This document shows positions 1-8,973 of a DNA stretch of 64,000 nucleotides, piece after piece. Source of the stretch: Cytobacillus pseudoceanisediminis. GTDB lineage: Bacteria > Bacillota > Bacilli > Bacillales > Cytobacillaceae. The stretch is from NCBI RefSeq assembly GCF_023516215.1, contig NZ_CP097350.1:186001-250000 (forward strand). The letters are read 5' to 3'. The translations under genes were made by a program, and so were the position numbers. Position 1 is the stretch's first letter; each line of letters begins with the position of its first letter. A model generated the notes under the pieces. That model was not told where the DNA came from. It searched no databases and was given only the letters and a program-made list of their open reading frames with translations.

Positions 1-352
1 TCACGCACTAAATAATAGTGGTTTAAACGTAAATGAAGTGATTGTTGAAAATCCTTTAGTTATTATTCATAAGCACGTGAAAACAAAGTTAACTGTAAAA
101 GATGCCAAGGTCATTATCGGTGACAAAGAATGTACAGTTGATATAACCGCTTTAGAAATAAAACCCGAAAACCTGTTTGATGATGTTGGTTTTGGTAGTA
201 TTGTCGACTATGAAGTTAGAAACAATCACCTGATTGTAAGTGTCGCTGGACAAATATCTCCTTCCAGCTTTGTTGGAAATATTGTAATTGTTTATGAATA
301 TCGAGATAAAATGTTTCAAGCAAAATCCATTGAATTTCAACCATGTAAATAA
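1..352 (+). CDS. 3' end of an unrecognised gene (partial)
   Basis: The reading frame is open from base 2 to the TAA at 350-352, so the true start lies left of the window; the GTG at 38 is only an internal valine. About 116 residues are visible, with no cysteine cluster or membrane segment except a lone cysteine in the C-terminal QPCK. The protein alternates short hydrophobic and charged stretches, as a small beta-rich domain would. I do not recognise the family. It is followed by about 200 bp without a gene and then the first IS110 transposase. Confidence 0.5.
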   Translation, partial: HALNNSGLNVNEVIVENPLVIIHKHVKTKLTVKDAKVIIGDKECTVDITALEIKPENLFDDVGFGSIVDYEVRNNHLIVSVAGQISPSSFVGNIVIVYEYRDKMFQAKSIEFQPCK

Positions 353-551
353 ACATGTACTTAAATAAAAGGGTTCTTATGTACTAGATCAGTTGCTAAT
401 CAGGCAGCTTTTTCTTTTTAAACAAAAGGGGCAGCATTCCTGTAATGAAGGAAAATGGAGTTTGAACAAAAAAATAACCTCTTGGTAGAATGAGAGAGTC
501 CTGAAGCCGGGAAGCGAAAAGGACATTACTCAAATACCAGGAGGCTTTAAA

Positions 552-1841
552 ATGAATTATAACCAGAATAAGAAGATTGCTCAAATTACTCCTTACACCC
601 TGATTATAGGGGTGGATATCGCGAAATTCAAGCATGTGGCACGTGCCCAGGATTTCAGGGGAATCGAGTTTGGATCCCCTTGTTATTTTGAAAATACAAA
701 AGAAGGTTTTGAGCATTTTCTTCATTGGATTTCGGAAACGAAGAAAGCACATAGTATGGAGAAAGTGATTGTCGGTATGGAGCCAACAGGTCATTATTGG
801 TTTAACCTGGCTCACATTTTAAAAGAGAACGAGATTAAAGCTGTGAACCCCTTGCACGTCAAGAAAAGCAAGGAACTTGATGATAATTCCCCAACTAAAA
901 ATGATGTAAAAGATGCCAAGGTGATTGCCCAATTGGTCAAGGATGGAAGATACGCCGAACCTACCATACCGCAAGGTGTTTATGCCGAACTCCGTGTGGC
1001 AAAGAAAATACGCGATCTTTTAACCGAGGACCTTCAAACGGTCCAGGGCCAGGTGCATAACTGGATTGACCGGTATTTTCCGGAATTCCTTAAGGTCTTT
1101 AAGAAGTGGGAGGGCAAGGCTGCCTTACAATTCTTACGGCTTTATGCTCTACCGCATGAAATAGCCAATTTCACTGAAGATCAATTGCTTATCCATTTAA
1201 GAAAATCCGTAAAAAGAAGTGTAGGTGCTAATAAGGTTCGGGAGTTAAAGCAAGCAGCGAGTCAGTCCATCGGACTTCGCCAAGGCTCTGAGATGGCAAA
1301 AATGGAGCTGAAAACTCTTCTGGCTAAATATGATTTGATTCAGAAGGAATTCGAAGAATTGGACGGAAAAATAGATTCCCTGCTTGATGAAATTCCAGGT
1401 GTAGCCCAAATGTTAGCGATCAAGGGTGTTGGAAGAGATACAGTCGCTGGTTTCTTTGCGGAAGTGGGTGACCTGCGTGAGTACACTCACCCCCGACAAA
1501 TTATTAAGCTGGCTGGCTTGAGTCTGAAGGAAAATACGCCTGGAAAGCATAAGGGAAAAACCACCATCTCCAAGAGAGGACGGAAGAAGCTAAGGGCTCT
1601 GTTGTTTAGGGTTTGCATGATTCTCGTTGCCAAAAATTCAGCTTTTAAGGCCCTGCATGCTTACTTTACACAACGGCCAGACAACCCGCTAAAGAAGATG
1701 CAGTCCCTTATCGCTTTGTGTAATAAATTGATTCGTATTTTCTTTAGTATAAGTAAAAAGCAATTTGAATTTAGTGAAGAAAAGATGTTAAAAGATATCC
1801 CTCACTTGGCAGGATCAAAGAAGGCAGAACTGGCCGCTTAA
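552..1841 (+). CDS. IS110-family transposase (element 1, intact)
   Basis: A 429-residue IS110-family transposase/recombinase. The N-terminal RuvC-like (DEDD) half starts with IIGVDIAKFKHVA at about residues 18-30 and has the family signature GMEPTGHYW at about 76-84 and NDVKDAKV at about 116-123. The C-terminal transposase_20 half has the helix-hairpin-helix IKGVGRDTVAGFFAEVGD and an AGL...GKHKGKT...KRGRKKLR region. A good Shine-Dalgarno (CCAGGAGG) lies before ATG 552. Length fits an intact member. IS110 elements lack ordinary terminal inverted repeats, so I give no element ends; the family uses a bridge RNA from a non-coding end. Confidence 0.93.
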   Translation: MNYNQNKKIAQITPYTLIIGVDIAKFKHVARAQDFRGIEFGSPCYFENTKEGFEHFLHWISETKKAHSMEKVIVGMEPTGHYWFNLAHILKENEIKAVNPLHVKKSKELDDNSPTKNDVKDAKVIAQLVKDGRYAEPTIPQGVYAELRVAKKIRDLLTEDLQTVQGQVHNWIDRYFPEFLKVFKKWEGKAALQFLRLYALPHEIANFTEDQLLIHLRKSVKRSVGANKVRELKQAASQSIGLRQGSEMAKMELKTLLAKYDLIQKEFEELDGKIDSLLDEIPGVAQMLAIKGVGRDTVAGFFAEVGDLREYTHPRQIIKLAGLSLKENTPGKHKGKTTISKRGRKKLRALLFRVCMILVAKNSAFKALHAYFTQRPDNPLKKMQSLIALCNKLIRIFFSISKKQFEFSEEKMLKDIPHLAGSKKAELAA

Positions 1842-2300
1842 TTCTGGTTTCGTTTAGATTAGAAATAGGTCTTGGCTTATAGTTTTGGAGACCATTTGAA
1901 GCACGGATTAGTCGGCAAAGCAACTAAATTACGGGCATGGACCCTGTGGGGCAGCATGGCCGACATCCACCTCATGGAAAGGTTGGACGAAGGAATTTGA
2001 GAGCAAAGACTCTGTGAGGCATGGGAGGGTTGACCTCCATGAGATATGTGGACATCTACCAGTGCGGTCATATTCTTACTATTCCACCAATTTATGTAAT
2101 AGATTGGTTAGTGGGTTGTAGCTCATTTTTCTCGGTGTGTCCAAATATATCCTTTTCAGTGACTATCCTCCAATTGAAACCCATTTACCGGCAGGTAAAT
2201 AGCTATGAAAATCTAAGAAATCAGGAGTAATTGGGTGTGTACGCTTCTTTTATTGAGGGAGGTTAGTTAATAAAGGATATTTGAAGTTGACTGGGAATAT
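1842..2300 (+). other. Non-coding right flank of IS110 element 1 (possible bridge-RNA region)
   Basis: No convincing gene lies between the transposase stop and the lipoprotein at 2328. Bases about 1880-2060 are clearly more GC-rich and more self-complementary than the surroundings, for example the paired TGGAGGTCAACC/GGGTTGACCTCC-like segments near 2025-2045. In IS1111-type members of the IS110 family the guide (bridge) RNA is encoded downstream of the transposase. Calling this the RNA region is inference from position and composition; element ends are not defined. Confidence 0.3.
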
Positions 2301-2327
2301 ATTCATAAAAAGAGTGGGGTGGTGTTT

Positions 2328-2813
2328 ATGTTTATAAAAAGTTTTGTTTCAATTATTTCGATTATTGTTATCTTAACTACTGTAGGGTGTACAAATAAGA
2401 ATGAGGAAAGCGTAACTACAAATGTGGAAAATAAAAATCTAGCACAAAAGTGGAATCAAAGTCCTCTATTCAAATCTGGTAATTACACTATGATTGGTGA
2501 AAAAGGGCGCTTAGGTTTCATTTATGATGATAGTGAGGCTGTTAGATTTTATCCAAATAAAACTCAAAAGTATATGTGGCATTTTTGGGGAGAAGACCAA
2601 GAGTTTAATGGAAAACTTAAAGTAGTTGCTATACATGAGAATGATGAAAAGCAAATAACTGTGGTAGAAGGCGGACTAGGTGGTGATAATAACGGAGCAG
2701 ACCGACACGCCCCATCTAATATGTCATTACCAAAGAGTGGAATGTGGAAATTAGATGTTTATATTGGAGATAAACTATTCGGAAGTGTGTATGTAAAGGT
2801 CCATAAGAAATAA
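2328..2813 (+). CDS. Putative lipoprotein, DUF4871-like
   Basis: About 161 residues. The N-terminus is a lipoprotein signal peptide: FIKS, a hydrophobic core rich in I/V, then the lipobox TTVGC, so the mature protein should be lipid-anchored outside the membrane. The mature part opens with WNQSPLFKSGNYTMIGEKGRLGF, resembling DUF4871-type Bacillus proteins, and ends in a beta-rich region typical of an immunoglobulin-like fold. ATG 2328 is chosen over the GTGs at 2319/2322 because GGGGTGG sits at proper distance. It stands alone between two IS110 elements. Function unknown. Confidence 0.7.
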   Translation: MFIKSFVSIISIIVILTTVGCTNKNEESVTTNVENKNLAQKWNQSPLFKSGNYTMIGEKGRLGFIYDDSEAVRFYPNKTQKYMWHFWGEDQEFNGKLKVVAIHENDEKQITVVEGGLGGDNNGADRHAPSNMSLPKSGMWKLDVYIGDKLFGSVYVKVHKK

Positions 2814-2870
2814 ACTTCTAACTTAAAAAAGTGTCGGTGTTGTCTTAAAAAAGCAAAAGTTATCATCAAC

Positions 2871-2901
2871 TAATGGGTGCACTGCTTAAAGAACGGCTGC
2901 C
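2871..2901. repeat. Short dispersed repeat, copy 1
   Basis: GGGTGCACTGCTTAAAGAAC followed by GGCTGCC closely matches a second stretch at 4841-4871 (GGGTGCTTTCCTTAAAGATC then AGGCTGG). Neither copy is coding. Similar GGGTGC...CTTAAAGA...GGCTG segments recur in Bacillus intergenic DNA as I recall; origin unknown. Confidence 0.4.
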
Positions 2902-3006
2902 ATTTCAACAATCCTTTTTCTTCAACAAAACCAGCTAATAGTTTGTCAATATTTTTCAATAAAAACTTAAAATATCTCATGCTATACTAAAAATGCGCAT
3001 GCCAAA

Positions 3007-3045
3007 TAACCTTCCATTATTCTGTTGTTGGAAGGTTTTGTGATA
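3007..3045 (+). terminator. Hairpin terminator
   Basis: AACCTTCCA and TGGAAGGTT form a 9-bp stem around a 12-base loop and are followed by TTGT. It faces the end of the inverted IS110 gene, so it separates left-hand transcription from the transposase. Confidence 0.55.
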
Positions 3046-3062
3046 TTTAGTTTAATTTGGTT

Positions 3063-4297
3063 TTAAGCTATATCTTGGAAAGTTGTTTTGCTTTTTAAAA
3101 GGGCAAATATCCAGTGTAAGAGCTTATTTACACAAGCAATTACAGCTACCTTAAAAGGTTTTCCTTCTTCACGTTTTTTATCATAGAACTCTCGTAATTT
3201 CTTATTTCGAGGAATAATTTCATCGCTTGTTTTACTCTTGCGACAGTCACGAATCGCACAACGAACAGCCATATATAAGGCGTGACGAAGCCTACTGGAT
3301 CCTCTTTTCGTGATTCGGTTTCTGGTGGCTGTAAACTTACCAGATTCGAATACACTAGGATCAACTCCAGCGAAAGCTACGAGCTTTTTAGGATCATTAA
3401 ATCGATCTATCTCCCCAATTTCTGAAATGATCGTTGCAGCGATCTTTTCACCGATACCAGGGATAGATTTGATAATATTATATTCTTCAACTTCTTTAGC
3501 GAGGGCATCTATCTCTGACTCTAACTTGGATAGGTGCTCTTTGTATTGAAGAATAATGTTTATATACATACCAAGACTCAAAATATGACTCTGATACAAA
3601 GTCTTTTCAAACGGATTTCGGTCTGCGGCAGCTTTGAGTTGAATAGCTTTTTCATTAGCCCATCTGTATGAACGGCTTTTACATAATTGAGCGATTTTGT
3701 CAGCTATGGTTTCAACGCTTGCCTCTAATATATCTTCAGATGAGGGAAACTCTGAAAGAGTTAACAGTGATACTACCGAATATAAGTCACCAAAAACCCC
3801 TCTATATTCAGGAAAGACCTGGTCCAGAATGGCTTGAAATTGTAGCTTTGTTTGGATTAATACCCCCGTTATATTCTCGTGCTGTCTGGTAAGATTTCGA
3901 AGGTTTAAAAGTTGAACTCCACGCTTTTTATATGGCTCAAGATCCTCTTTATAAAACAGCTCGCAGAGATGGTAAGCATCGACCGCATCTGTCTTTACTT
4001 TCCGAAGACTTGAACTTTTCGCCTTATAAGAAATCAGTGGATTAATGATGATCAATAAATATCCACGGTCCTCCAAGTATTGAACAACAGAGGAATGATA
4101 ATGTCCTGTTGCTTCTAGGACGATAGGTGGTTTCTTACCTGTTTCTCTCTTTACGACCTCCAGAAACTCTACAAGTAAATCAAGACCTTCAATAGTATGA
4201 GAAACTTTAAAGCTCTTACGATATGGTTTGCCTTTATCCAAAAATGCCTGAACCTGACTTTCCCCTTTGAAACATCCAGACCAATGACTGGATTCAT
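3063..4297 (-). pseudogene. IS110-family transposase (element 2), frameshifted near its start
   Basis: The main frame encodes 392 residues of an IS110 transposase: PIVLEATGHYHSSVV in the DEDD half, KTDAVDAYHLCEL, and a C-terminal helix-hairpin-helix IKSIPGIGEKIAATIISEIGE followed by a transposase_20 region. The true start is ATG 4297, preceded by AGGAGGAGG, giving MNPVIGLDVSKG with the first catalytic Asp. It joins the main frame only by a -1 shift at a run of four G (4262-4265 on the + strand as CCCC): one G is missing, or ribosomes slip there. The restored protein would be about 411 residues. The TTG start at 4241 would lack the first catalytic Asp, so it is unlikely. Confidence 0.85.
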
Positions 4298-4500
4298 TTA
4301 AAATCCTCCTCCTAAACTAGTAATTTGCCAGTACCCCTAATTCCTCCATGCAGTGTCACAGCTTCGCTTGTTATACGAGATCTATGTCCCAACCAGCCTC
4401 AATCATGTTTCTACAAGCAGGGGGCGAACCGTTTAGTTGACGGGGTCGAAGGCCCCACGGGCAGTTACGTTCTACCCTGGCTACTGATATAATAAGACCA
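4298..4500 (-). ncRNA. Candidate bridge-RNA region of IS110 element 2
   Basis: On the minus strand this 200-base stretch lies just upstream of the element 2 transposase, where IS110-subgroup elements encode their bridge RNA. It is GC-rich against an AT-rich background, with a hairpin GGGG-CCTTCGA-CCCC (4442-4456), a second C-rich block CGCCCCC, and further short complementary segments down to the ribosome site. There is no open frame. Position and structure fit the known family layout; the RNA itself is inferred. Confidence 0.45.
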
Positions 4501-4608
4501 AATAAAAATGGTCAACCAGAAATATCTGGTGACCTTATAATACGAAAGGGCAGGATAGTTTAATAATGAATTAGGGATATGTGGTAACTTGGTTAAAGGG
4601 GTTTTTAA

Positions 4609-4842
4609 TTGATAAAATTACTGCAAATTATATTATCAATAACAGTTATTTCACTTGCAGGGTATGGATTGATTACTGAGGATTTTAAGTTTCAACCATA
4701 TATGATGTTGTTTTTAGGTTTAACGATGTTGGTAATGGGATTAAGAGAATTTCAAAAGGGACAAAAAGGTTACGGCTGGCTAAGTATAGTTGTATTTATA
4801 TTTATTTTATTTGTATCTATCGAAAGTTTCTTATTGAAGTAA
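4609..4842 (+). CDS. DUF3953 small membrane protein (YczI-like)
   Basis: A 77-residue protein made almost entirely of three hydrophobic segments (about 3-21, 31-46, 57-75) separated by short polar links, including LREFQKGQKGYGW. Length, spacing and the GLTMLVMGLREF region match the DUF3953 family of Bacillus (YczI). Start is TTG 4609 with AAAGGGG upstream. The role of the family is unknown; it should sit in the cytoplasmic membrane. Repeat copy 2 covers its stop codon region. Confidence 0.75.
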   Translation: MIKLLQIILSITVISLAGYGLITEDFKFQPYMMLFLGLTMLVMGLREFQKGQKGYGWLSIVVFIFILFVSIESFLLK

Positions 4843-4871
4843 CGGGTGCTTTCCTTAAAGATCAGGCTGGA
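4841..4871. repeat. Short dispersed repeat, copy 2
   Basis: Partner of the repeat at 2871-2901; matches GGGTGC, CTTAAAGA and GGCTG in the same order and spacing. It overlaps the stop of the DUF3953 gene. Confidence 0.4.
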
Positions 4872-4986
4872 AAAAAGTTAGCCTATTGGTCATTGAGCTA
4901 AAGGGCAGTGATTGGAGAAGGAGAGAAAGCCCAGTGTGTAGAAAACTATACTCGACTGAAATTAAAATTTAGAAGAGGTATCTAAT

Positions 4987-5106
4987 ATGGATAGTAAACA
5001 CTGGGTGATAATTTATAGGCTTGCTGTGGTTGGAATTTTGATTTATATTGCTACTCGATTAAATTTATTAATTGACCTTACAAGAGTCCTAATTGAAGTT
5101 TTGTGA
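4987..5106 (+). CDS. Small hydrophobic protein, 39 residues
   Basis: ATG 4987 is preceded by AGAAGAGG and the frame ends with TGA 5104-5106, directly before a hairpin terminator. The product starts MDSKHWVIIYRLAVVGILIY, has one probable membrane helix (about 8-23) and an amphipathic C-terminal half ending DLTRVLIEVL. This looks like a genuine small membrane protein, with its own ribosome site and terminator. No family recognised. Confidence 0.5.
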   Translation: MDSKHWVIIYRLAVVGILIYIATRLNLLIDLTRVLIEVL

Positions 5107-5140
5107 AAAAATGCACTTAAACAATAGGGTGCTTTTGTTC
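5105..5140 (+). terminator. Hairpin terminator after the 39-residue gene
   Basis: AAAAATGCAC pairs imperfectly with GGTGCTTTT, followed by T-rich sequence; it overlaps the stop codon of the small gene. Confidence 0.5.
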
Positions 5141-5481
5141 AATAATCTAAATCAATAGTGAGCTAATAATATGCAAGTTCTTAATCAAAAGTACATATTT
5201 CTGGCTTTATTTCATATAAAAAACATACTTCCATAATCAGCATTTTTGTTATGTCAGATATACTAACTACTAATAAAAAACATGTAAAACTGAAGGTCTT
5301 CATATTTTCTTGACATCTTTTTAGTAAATTTAAGTCTTAAAGCTGCGCAAAGTATTTTTTTATATTCATGCCCTCACACTCCTGCTGAAAACTTCCTTAT
5401 AAAATTAATCATAAAATCACGATAAATATTGTGATATCGCCTATTTTCAGAAAGATTAAATGTATTTAGGAGGCGTTCAAA

Positions 5482-6415
5482 ATCAATGTACTGAAATGGA
5501 GTATACTTGTGTCGGGATTAGGGGTAATGCTATTAGGGTGCTCAAAAGACCAGAATTACAATGAAGGATTTAGTTACACTGAAGTTACTGATAGAAATAT
5601 AGAGCATATTCACGGTATAGGGTACACAGAGGAAAAAGAGGAACTCTTTGTTGCTACTCATTCAGGTTTATTGAAATTTTCAAAGGGACGCTGGAATGAA
5701 TCCACAACCAATAATCATGATTATATAGGATTCCAAGCAACGTATGATGGATTTTACTCGAGTGGTCATCCAGATTCGGATTCTGATTTTAAGGATCCTC
5801 TTGGCCTAATCAAAAGTACGGATAATGGAAAGACATTAGAAAAATTAGCATTTTACGGGGAATCGGATTTCCATCATATGGCGGTTGGGTATTACAGCCG
5901 TGCGATTTATGTAATAAATGAAGTCCCCAATTCTAAATTATACACAGGTATCTTTTTTTCGAAGAACAATGGTGAAACTTGGGAGTTAAGTGAACTGAAT
6001 GGTCTAACTTCTAAATCAATTTCTAAAATTGCCACCCATCCAAAGGAGGCTGCACTGGTTGGTATTTCTACAAAAGATGGCCTTTTTTATTCGACAGACT
6101 TTGGTGACAACTTTCAGCTAATAAGTAAAAAAGATATGATAACATCCCTATACTTCGAAGAAGAGACTCTTCTCTTTTCCTTAATAGAAGATGGGAATGC
6201 TCAATTGTATGAGTTAGATTTAGCTACTAGAATGAAAAAAATTCCTGTTACCCGAAATAAGTGAAAACGATGCAATCATTGAAATAACTTCTAACCCCTT
6301 AAATAGAAACGAAGTAGTGTTAATTACACAGACAAATGATATGTTCCTAACAATAGACAGAGGGCTTAAATGGCAACAAGTTGTGACCAAAGGAAAATTG
6401 GATGGTATCAGCTGA
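5482..6415 (+). pseudogene. Beta-propeller/BNR-type lipoprotein (F510_1955-like), frameshifted
   Basis: The main frame (5509-6264) encodes an extracellular repeat protein: lipobox VMLLGCS, then EHIHGIGYTEEKEELFVATHSGL and repeated DNGKT/NNGETW/DFGDNF blades, the pattern of F510_1955-type glycosylhydrolase-like proteins. The signal peptide's charged start (NVLKWSILVSG) lies upstream of GTG 5509; a strong AGGAGG points to a start near 5482, where the in-frame codon is ATC. At the C-terminus a run of seven A (6235-6241) shifts the frame; with six A the protein continues KKFLLPEISENDA... through one more blade to TGA 6415. Either a pseudogene or a one-base sequence error. Confidence 0.7.
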
Positions 6416-6772
6416 AAGTAGGCAAACGTACCTTTTGAGTCTAAGAAATAGAAACATCCAACCACAGAAAATAGCAATAGAAATAATATTCAGAAAGATT
6501 CAAATGCTTGAAGTGGAATTGAATCTGTGTTCCTTACTATAAACATACTGGAAGAATGCATTTCCTAGATTCCCGTCGTTTCTCCCTCAAAAAGGGTTGG
6601 TGACTATTCCTAAATTTTAGTGCTTTTTCTTAAGTCCCCTAGGAGACAAACTGAAATTGATACGTCTTAGCGAATTCGATAGATTTCAATAAAGATCCAA
6701 TTAATATAAAGTGCCACATAAGTTAAATTTTTTTGTTACCATGAAAGAAAAATGAAAAAAGGAATAAAGCTG
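6416..6772. other. Intergenic, no gene seen
   Basis: About 350 bp of AT-rich sequence between the lipoprotein and the response regulator. It should hold the two-component operon's promoter, but I see no clear operator or hairpin. Confidence 0.4.
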
Positions 6773-7489
6773 GTGAAAAAAATGGAGAAAACGATTTTAG
6801 TGGTCGATGATGAGCGTGACATTGTAAAACTAATTACAGAAAGCTTAAAGTTTGAACAATTTAATGCAATACGAGCTTACTCTGGAAAAGAAGCTTTATC
6901 TATACTGAAAGAAAACAAGATTGATTTTATTGTTTTGGATATCATGATGCCAGAAATGGACGGTTTAGAAGTATGCCGAAAAATTAGAAAGGAATACAAC
7001 ATTCCCATTCTATTACTAAGTGCACGCAACAGAGATATGGACAAGATTATTGGACTGGAAATTGGTGCAGACGATTATATGACTAAACCTTTCAGCATTC
7101 AAGAGCTTACCTCACGCATAAAAGCTCATTTCAGAAAGGTTGACCGTCTATTTCAGGAATGGAGTGGTCTTAGGCACGAAAAGGATATGAACTTTCAAAG
7201 TTCAAACTCGCCGCTCATATTAAATGATAAGTCGTTTGAAGCTTTTTTGAATCATGAAAAGCTCGATTTATCGACAAAAGAATTTCAAATTTTATCCTTT
7301 CTGATGAATCATCCAAATAATGTCCTCACACGTGAACAAATTTATGATAGCGTCTGGGGAGACGAGTACGGAGAATTAAACACTGTCACGGTTCATATAA
7401 AAAATATCCGCAAAAAGATTGGCGTAGAGTATGATTTTATCAAAACCGTCTGGGGTGTCGGGTACAAATATATTGAAGGGAATAGATGA
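6773..7489 (+). CDS. OmpR/PhoB-family response regulator
   Basis: Cytoplasmic DNA-binding response regulator of about 238 residues. The receiver has the acidic pair in ILVVDDE, the phospho-acceptor in VLDIMMPEMDG, the conserved Ser in LLLSARN and Lys in MTKPF. A winged-helix trans_reg_C domain follows (LSTKEFQILSFLMNHPNNVLTREQIYDSVWG, VHIKNIRKKIG, TVWGVGYKY). GTG 6773 is chosen because AAGGA precedes it; ATG 6752 is also possible. ATGA overlap with the downstream kinase gene shows translational coupling. Target genes cannot be read from the sequence; the neighbouring lipoprotein is one possibility. Confidence 0.88.
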   Translation: MKKMEKTILVVDDERDIVKLITESLKFEQFNAIRAYSGKEALSILKENKIDFIVLDIMMPEMDGLEVCRKIRKEYNIPILLLSARNRDMDKIIGLEIGADDYMTKPFSIQELTSRIKAHFRKVDRLFQEWSGLRHEKDMNFQSSNSPLILNDKSFEAFLNHEKLDLSTKEFQILSFLMNHPNNVLTREQIYDSVWGDEYGELNTVTVHIKNIRKKIGVEYDFIKTVWGVGYKYIEGNR

Positions 7490-8556
7490 ACATGAAGCTA
7501 AAAACCAAGCTTCCGTTACTGTTTCTCTTAATATTTTTGCTAATGTTTCTGCTGATTGCAGCCTTTTTTGTCTTATATATAAAATCGTTATTTTCAGATG
7601 AAGGGCACGCGTTGCTAGGAAATATTTTTAGTCCGGTTCATTTTCAAATGCTTTTACTTCTTAGTTTTTTAATGGGATTGATATTTGTTGTTTTAACCAT
7701 ATTTTTTCACTTTAACATCACTAAACCGATCGAAACCCTCAATTCGAGGCTAAAAAAAGTAAATATCGGTAACTCCCGAACCCCATTGCATTCAAGAAGA
7801 AAGGACGAAATCGGGGACCTGTATAATCATTTCAATGAGATGGAAGAAAGATTATACCAGGCTCATAGGGAACAGGTTGATATGATCGCTGCTATCGCTC
7901 ATGATTTGAAGACCCCATTAACTTCGATAACAGGATTTGTGGAACTACTCTCCATGCAAAAGAATCTAACTAAAATGGAAACACAGGATTATTATGAGCT
8001 TATTATGAAAAAATCAAGACACACGGTGGAGCTGATAGAAACTTTCTCTATGTATACCAAGAATGAGGCTATAGTTGAAACCATTGATATGAGACCGATG
8101 GAGGCTCATAGATTGTTTGAAAATATTGCAACTGAATATGAAACCGAATTATCCGGATTCAATTTCAGACTTACATGGAAGCAGAGGTTCAATTCGAACC
8201 AAATCATATGTATTAATGAAAACATGATACGGCGCGTATTTGGTAATCTTTTTAGCAATGCTGTCAGATACGGTAACAAGAAAGACCTTCATGTCTATTT
8301 GACCGGTTATGCGCAGGATAGTTATTCATATTTTCAAATAGAGGATAATGGTGTTGGAGTGCCATCTAAGGATCTATCATCGCTGTTTCTTAAATTTTTT
8401 ACAGTAGATAAGTCTAGACAAATGGATAATCAAGGCTCCGGATTAGGTCTTTCCAGTTGTAAATTAATAATTGAACATCATGGCGGGCAAATTCATGCTT
8501 TTCAAGCAAATCATGGAGGATTGGGAATCCGTTTTACACTTCCACTTAAAATATAA
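7486..8556 (+). CDS. Membrane sensor histidine kinase
   Basis: A 356-residue HisKA-type kinase. Two membrane helices (about 8-32 and 55-76) flank a very short external loop of roughly 20 residues, then a HAMP region, the H-box AIAHDLKTPLTS with the phospho-acceptor His at about 139, an N-box around NLFSNAVRYGN, G1 DNGVGVP and G2 GSGLGLSSCK. The tiny external loop suggests sensing within or at the membrane, as in intramembrane-sensing kinases of Firmicutes. It is coupled by an ATGA overlap to the response regulator, its evident partner, and followed by a terminator. Confidence 0.9.
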   Translation: MNMKLKTKLPLLFLLIFLLMFLLIAAFFVLYIKSLFSDEGHALLGNIFSPVHFQMLLLLSFLMGLIFVVLTIFFHFNITKPIETLNSRLKKVNIGNSRTPLHSRRKDEIGDLYNHFNEMEERLYQAHREQVDMIAAIAHDLKTPLTSITGFVELLSMQKNLTKMETQDYYELIMKKSRHTVELIETFSMYTKNEAIVETIDMRPMEAHRLFENIATEYETELSGFNFRLTWKQRFNSNQIICINENMIRRVFGNLFSNAVRYGNKKDLHVYLTGYAQDSYSYFQIEDNGVGVPSKDLSSLFLKFFTVDKSRQMDNQGSGLGLSSCKLIIEHHGGQIHAFQANHGGLGIRFTLPLKI

Positions 8557-8571
8557 GAATCTTTTCTGGAA

Positions 8572-8600
8572 AACTTTCGGTTGAAACTGAAAGTTTTTTT
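8572..8600 (+). terminator. Rho-independent terminator of the two-component operon
   Basis: AACTTTC pairs with GAAAGTT around a 10-base loop, followed by T7, 15 bases after the kinase stop. Confidence 0.75.
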
Positions 8601-8760
8601 GGTAAGTAACTTCATACTTTTTTATATTTTTTATAACTTTTTATTTTCATATTATCAGCGTTTTAGTTTTCTCATTTACAATAAGTTTGCAAGTATGGTT
8701 ATGGAACTAAGTAGGATTTTAGAAAAAGAATTCATTACATCTAAGCAGGAGGAAACCTAA

Positions 8761-8973
8761 ATGAAAAAATCACCAGAAAACGATAATGGCCGGAATGTGA
8801 CTAAAGAGCCGCCGCCAATGCCACGTTGGGTAAAGGTATCTGGGATCATCGTCATCGCCCTGGTACTATTGTTTGTTATAAAGGTGTTTTTTGGAAATGG
8901 TGACCACGGCCCTGGTCGCCACTTACCTATGGGTGAACCAACCGAACAGACAGAGCAGGGGACGGCCCAGTGA
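8761..8973 (+). CDS. Small single-span membrane protein, actinobacterial-like
   Basis: A 70-residue protein: polar N-terminus rich in Pro (PPPMPRWVKV), one membrane helix (about 26-42), then a short outside tail GNGDHGPGRHLPMGE with two His. ATG 8761 follows AGGAGGAAA. The MPRWVKV-helix-GDHGPGRH layout resembles small proteins I associate with actinobacteria rather than Bacillaceae, and GC is visibly higher than in neighbours. It is coupled by ATGA to the next gene, so the two work together. The HxxxxxH tail might bind metal; that is only a guess. Confidence 0.6.
   Translation: MKKSPENDNGRNVTKEPPPMPRWVKVSGIIVIALVLLFVIKVFFGNGDHGPGRHLPMGEPTEQTEQGTAQ

Noticed and set aside
396..815. Minus-strand frame over the start of IS110 element 1
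   Set aside because: Overlaps a complete transposase gene and its ribosome site; low-complexity translation.
1877..2230. Short frames on both strands in the IS110 element 1 flank
   Set aside because: No ribosome sites, biased composition; fit structured non-coding sequence better.
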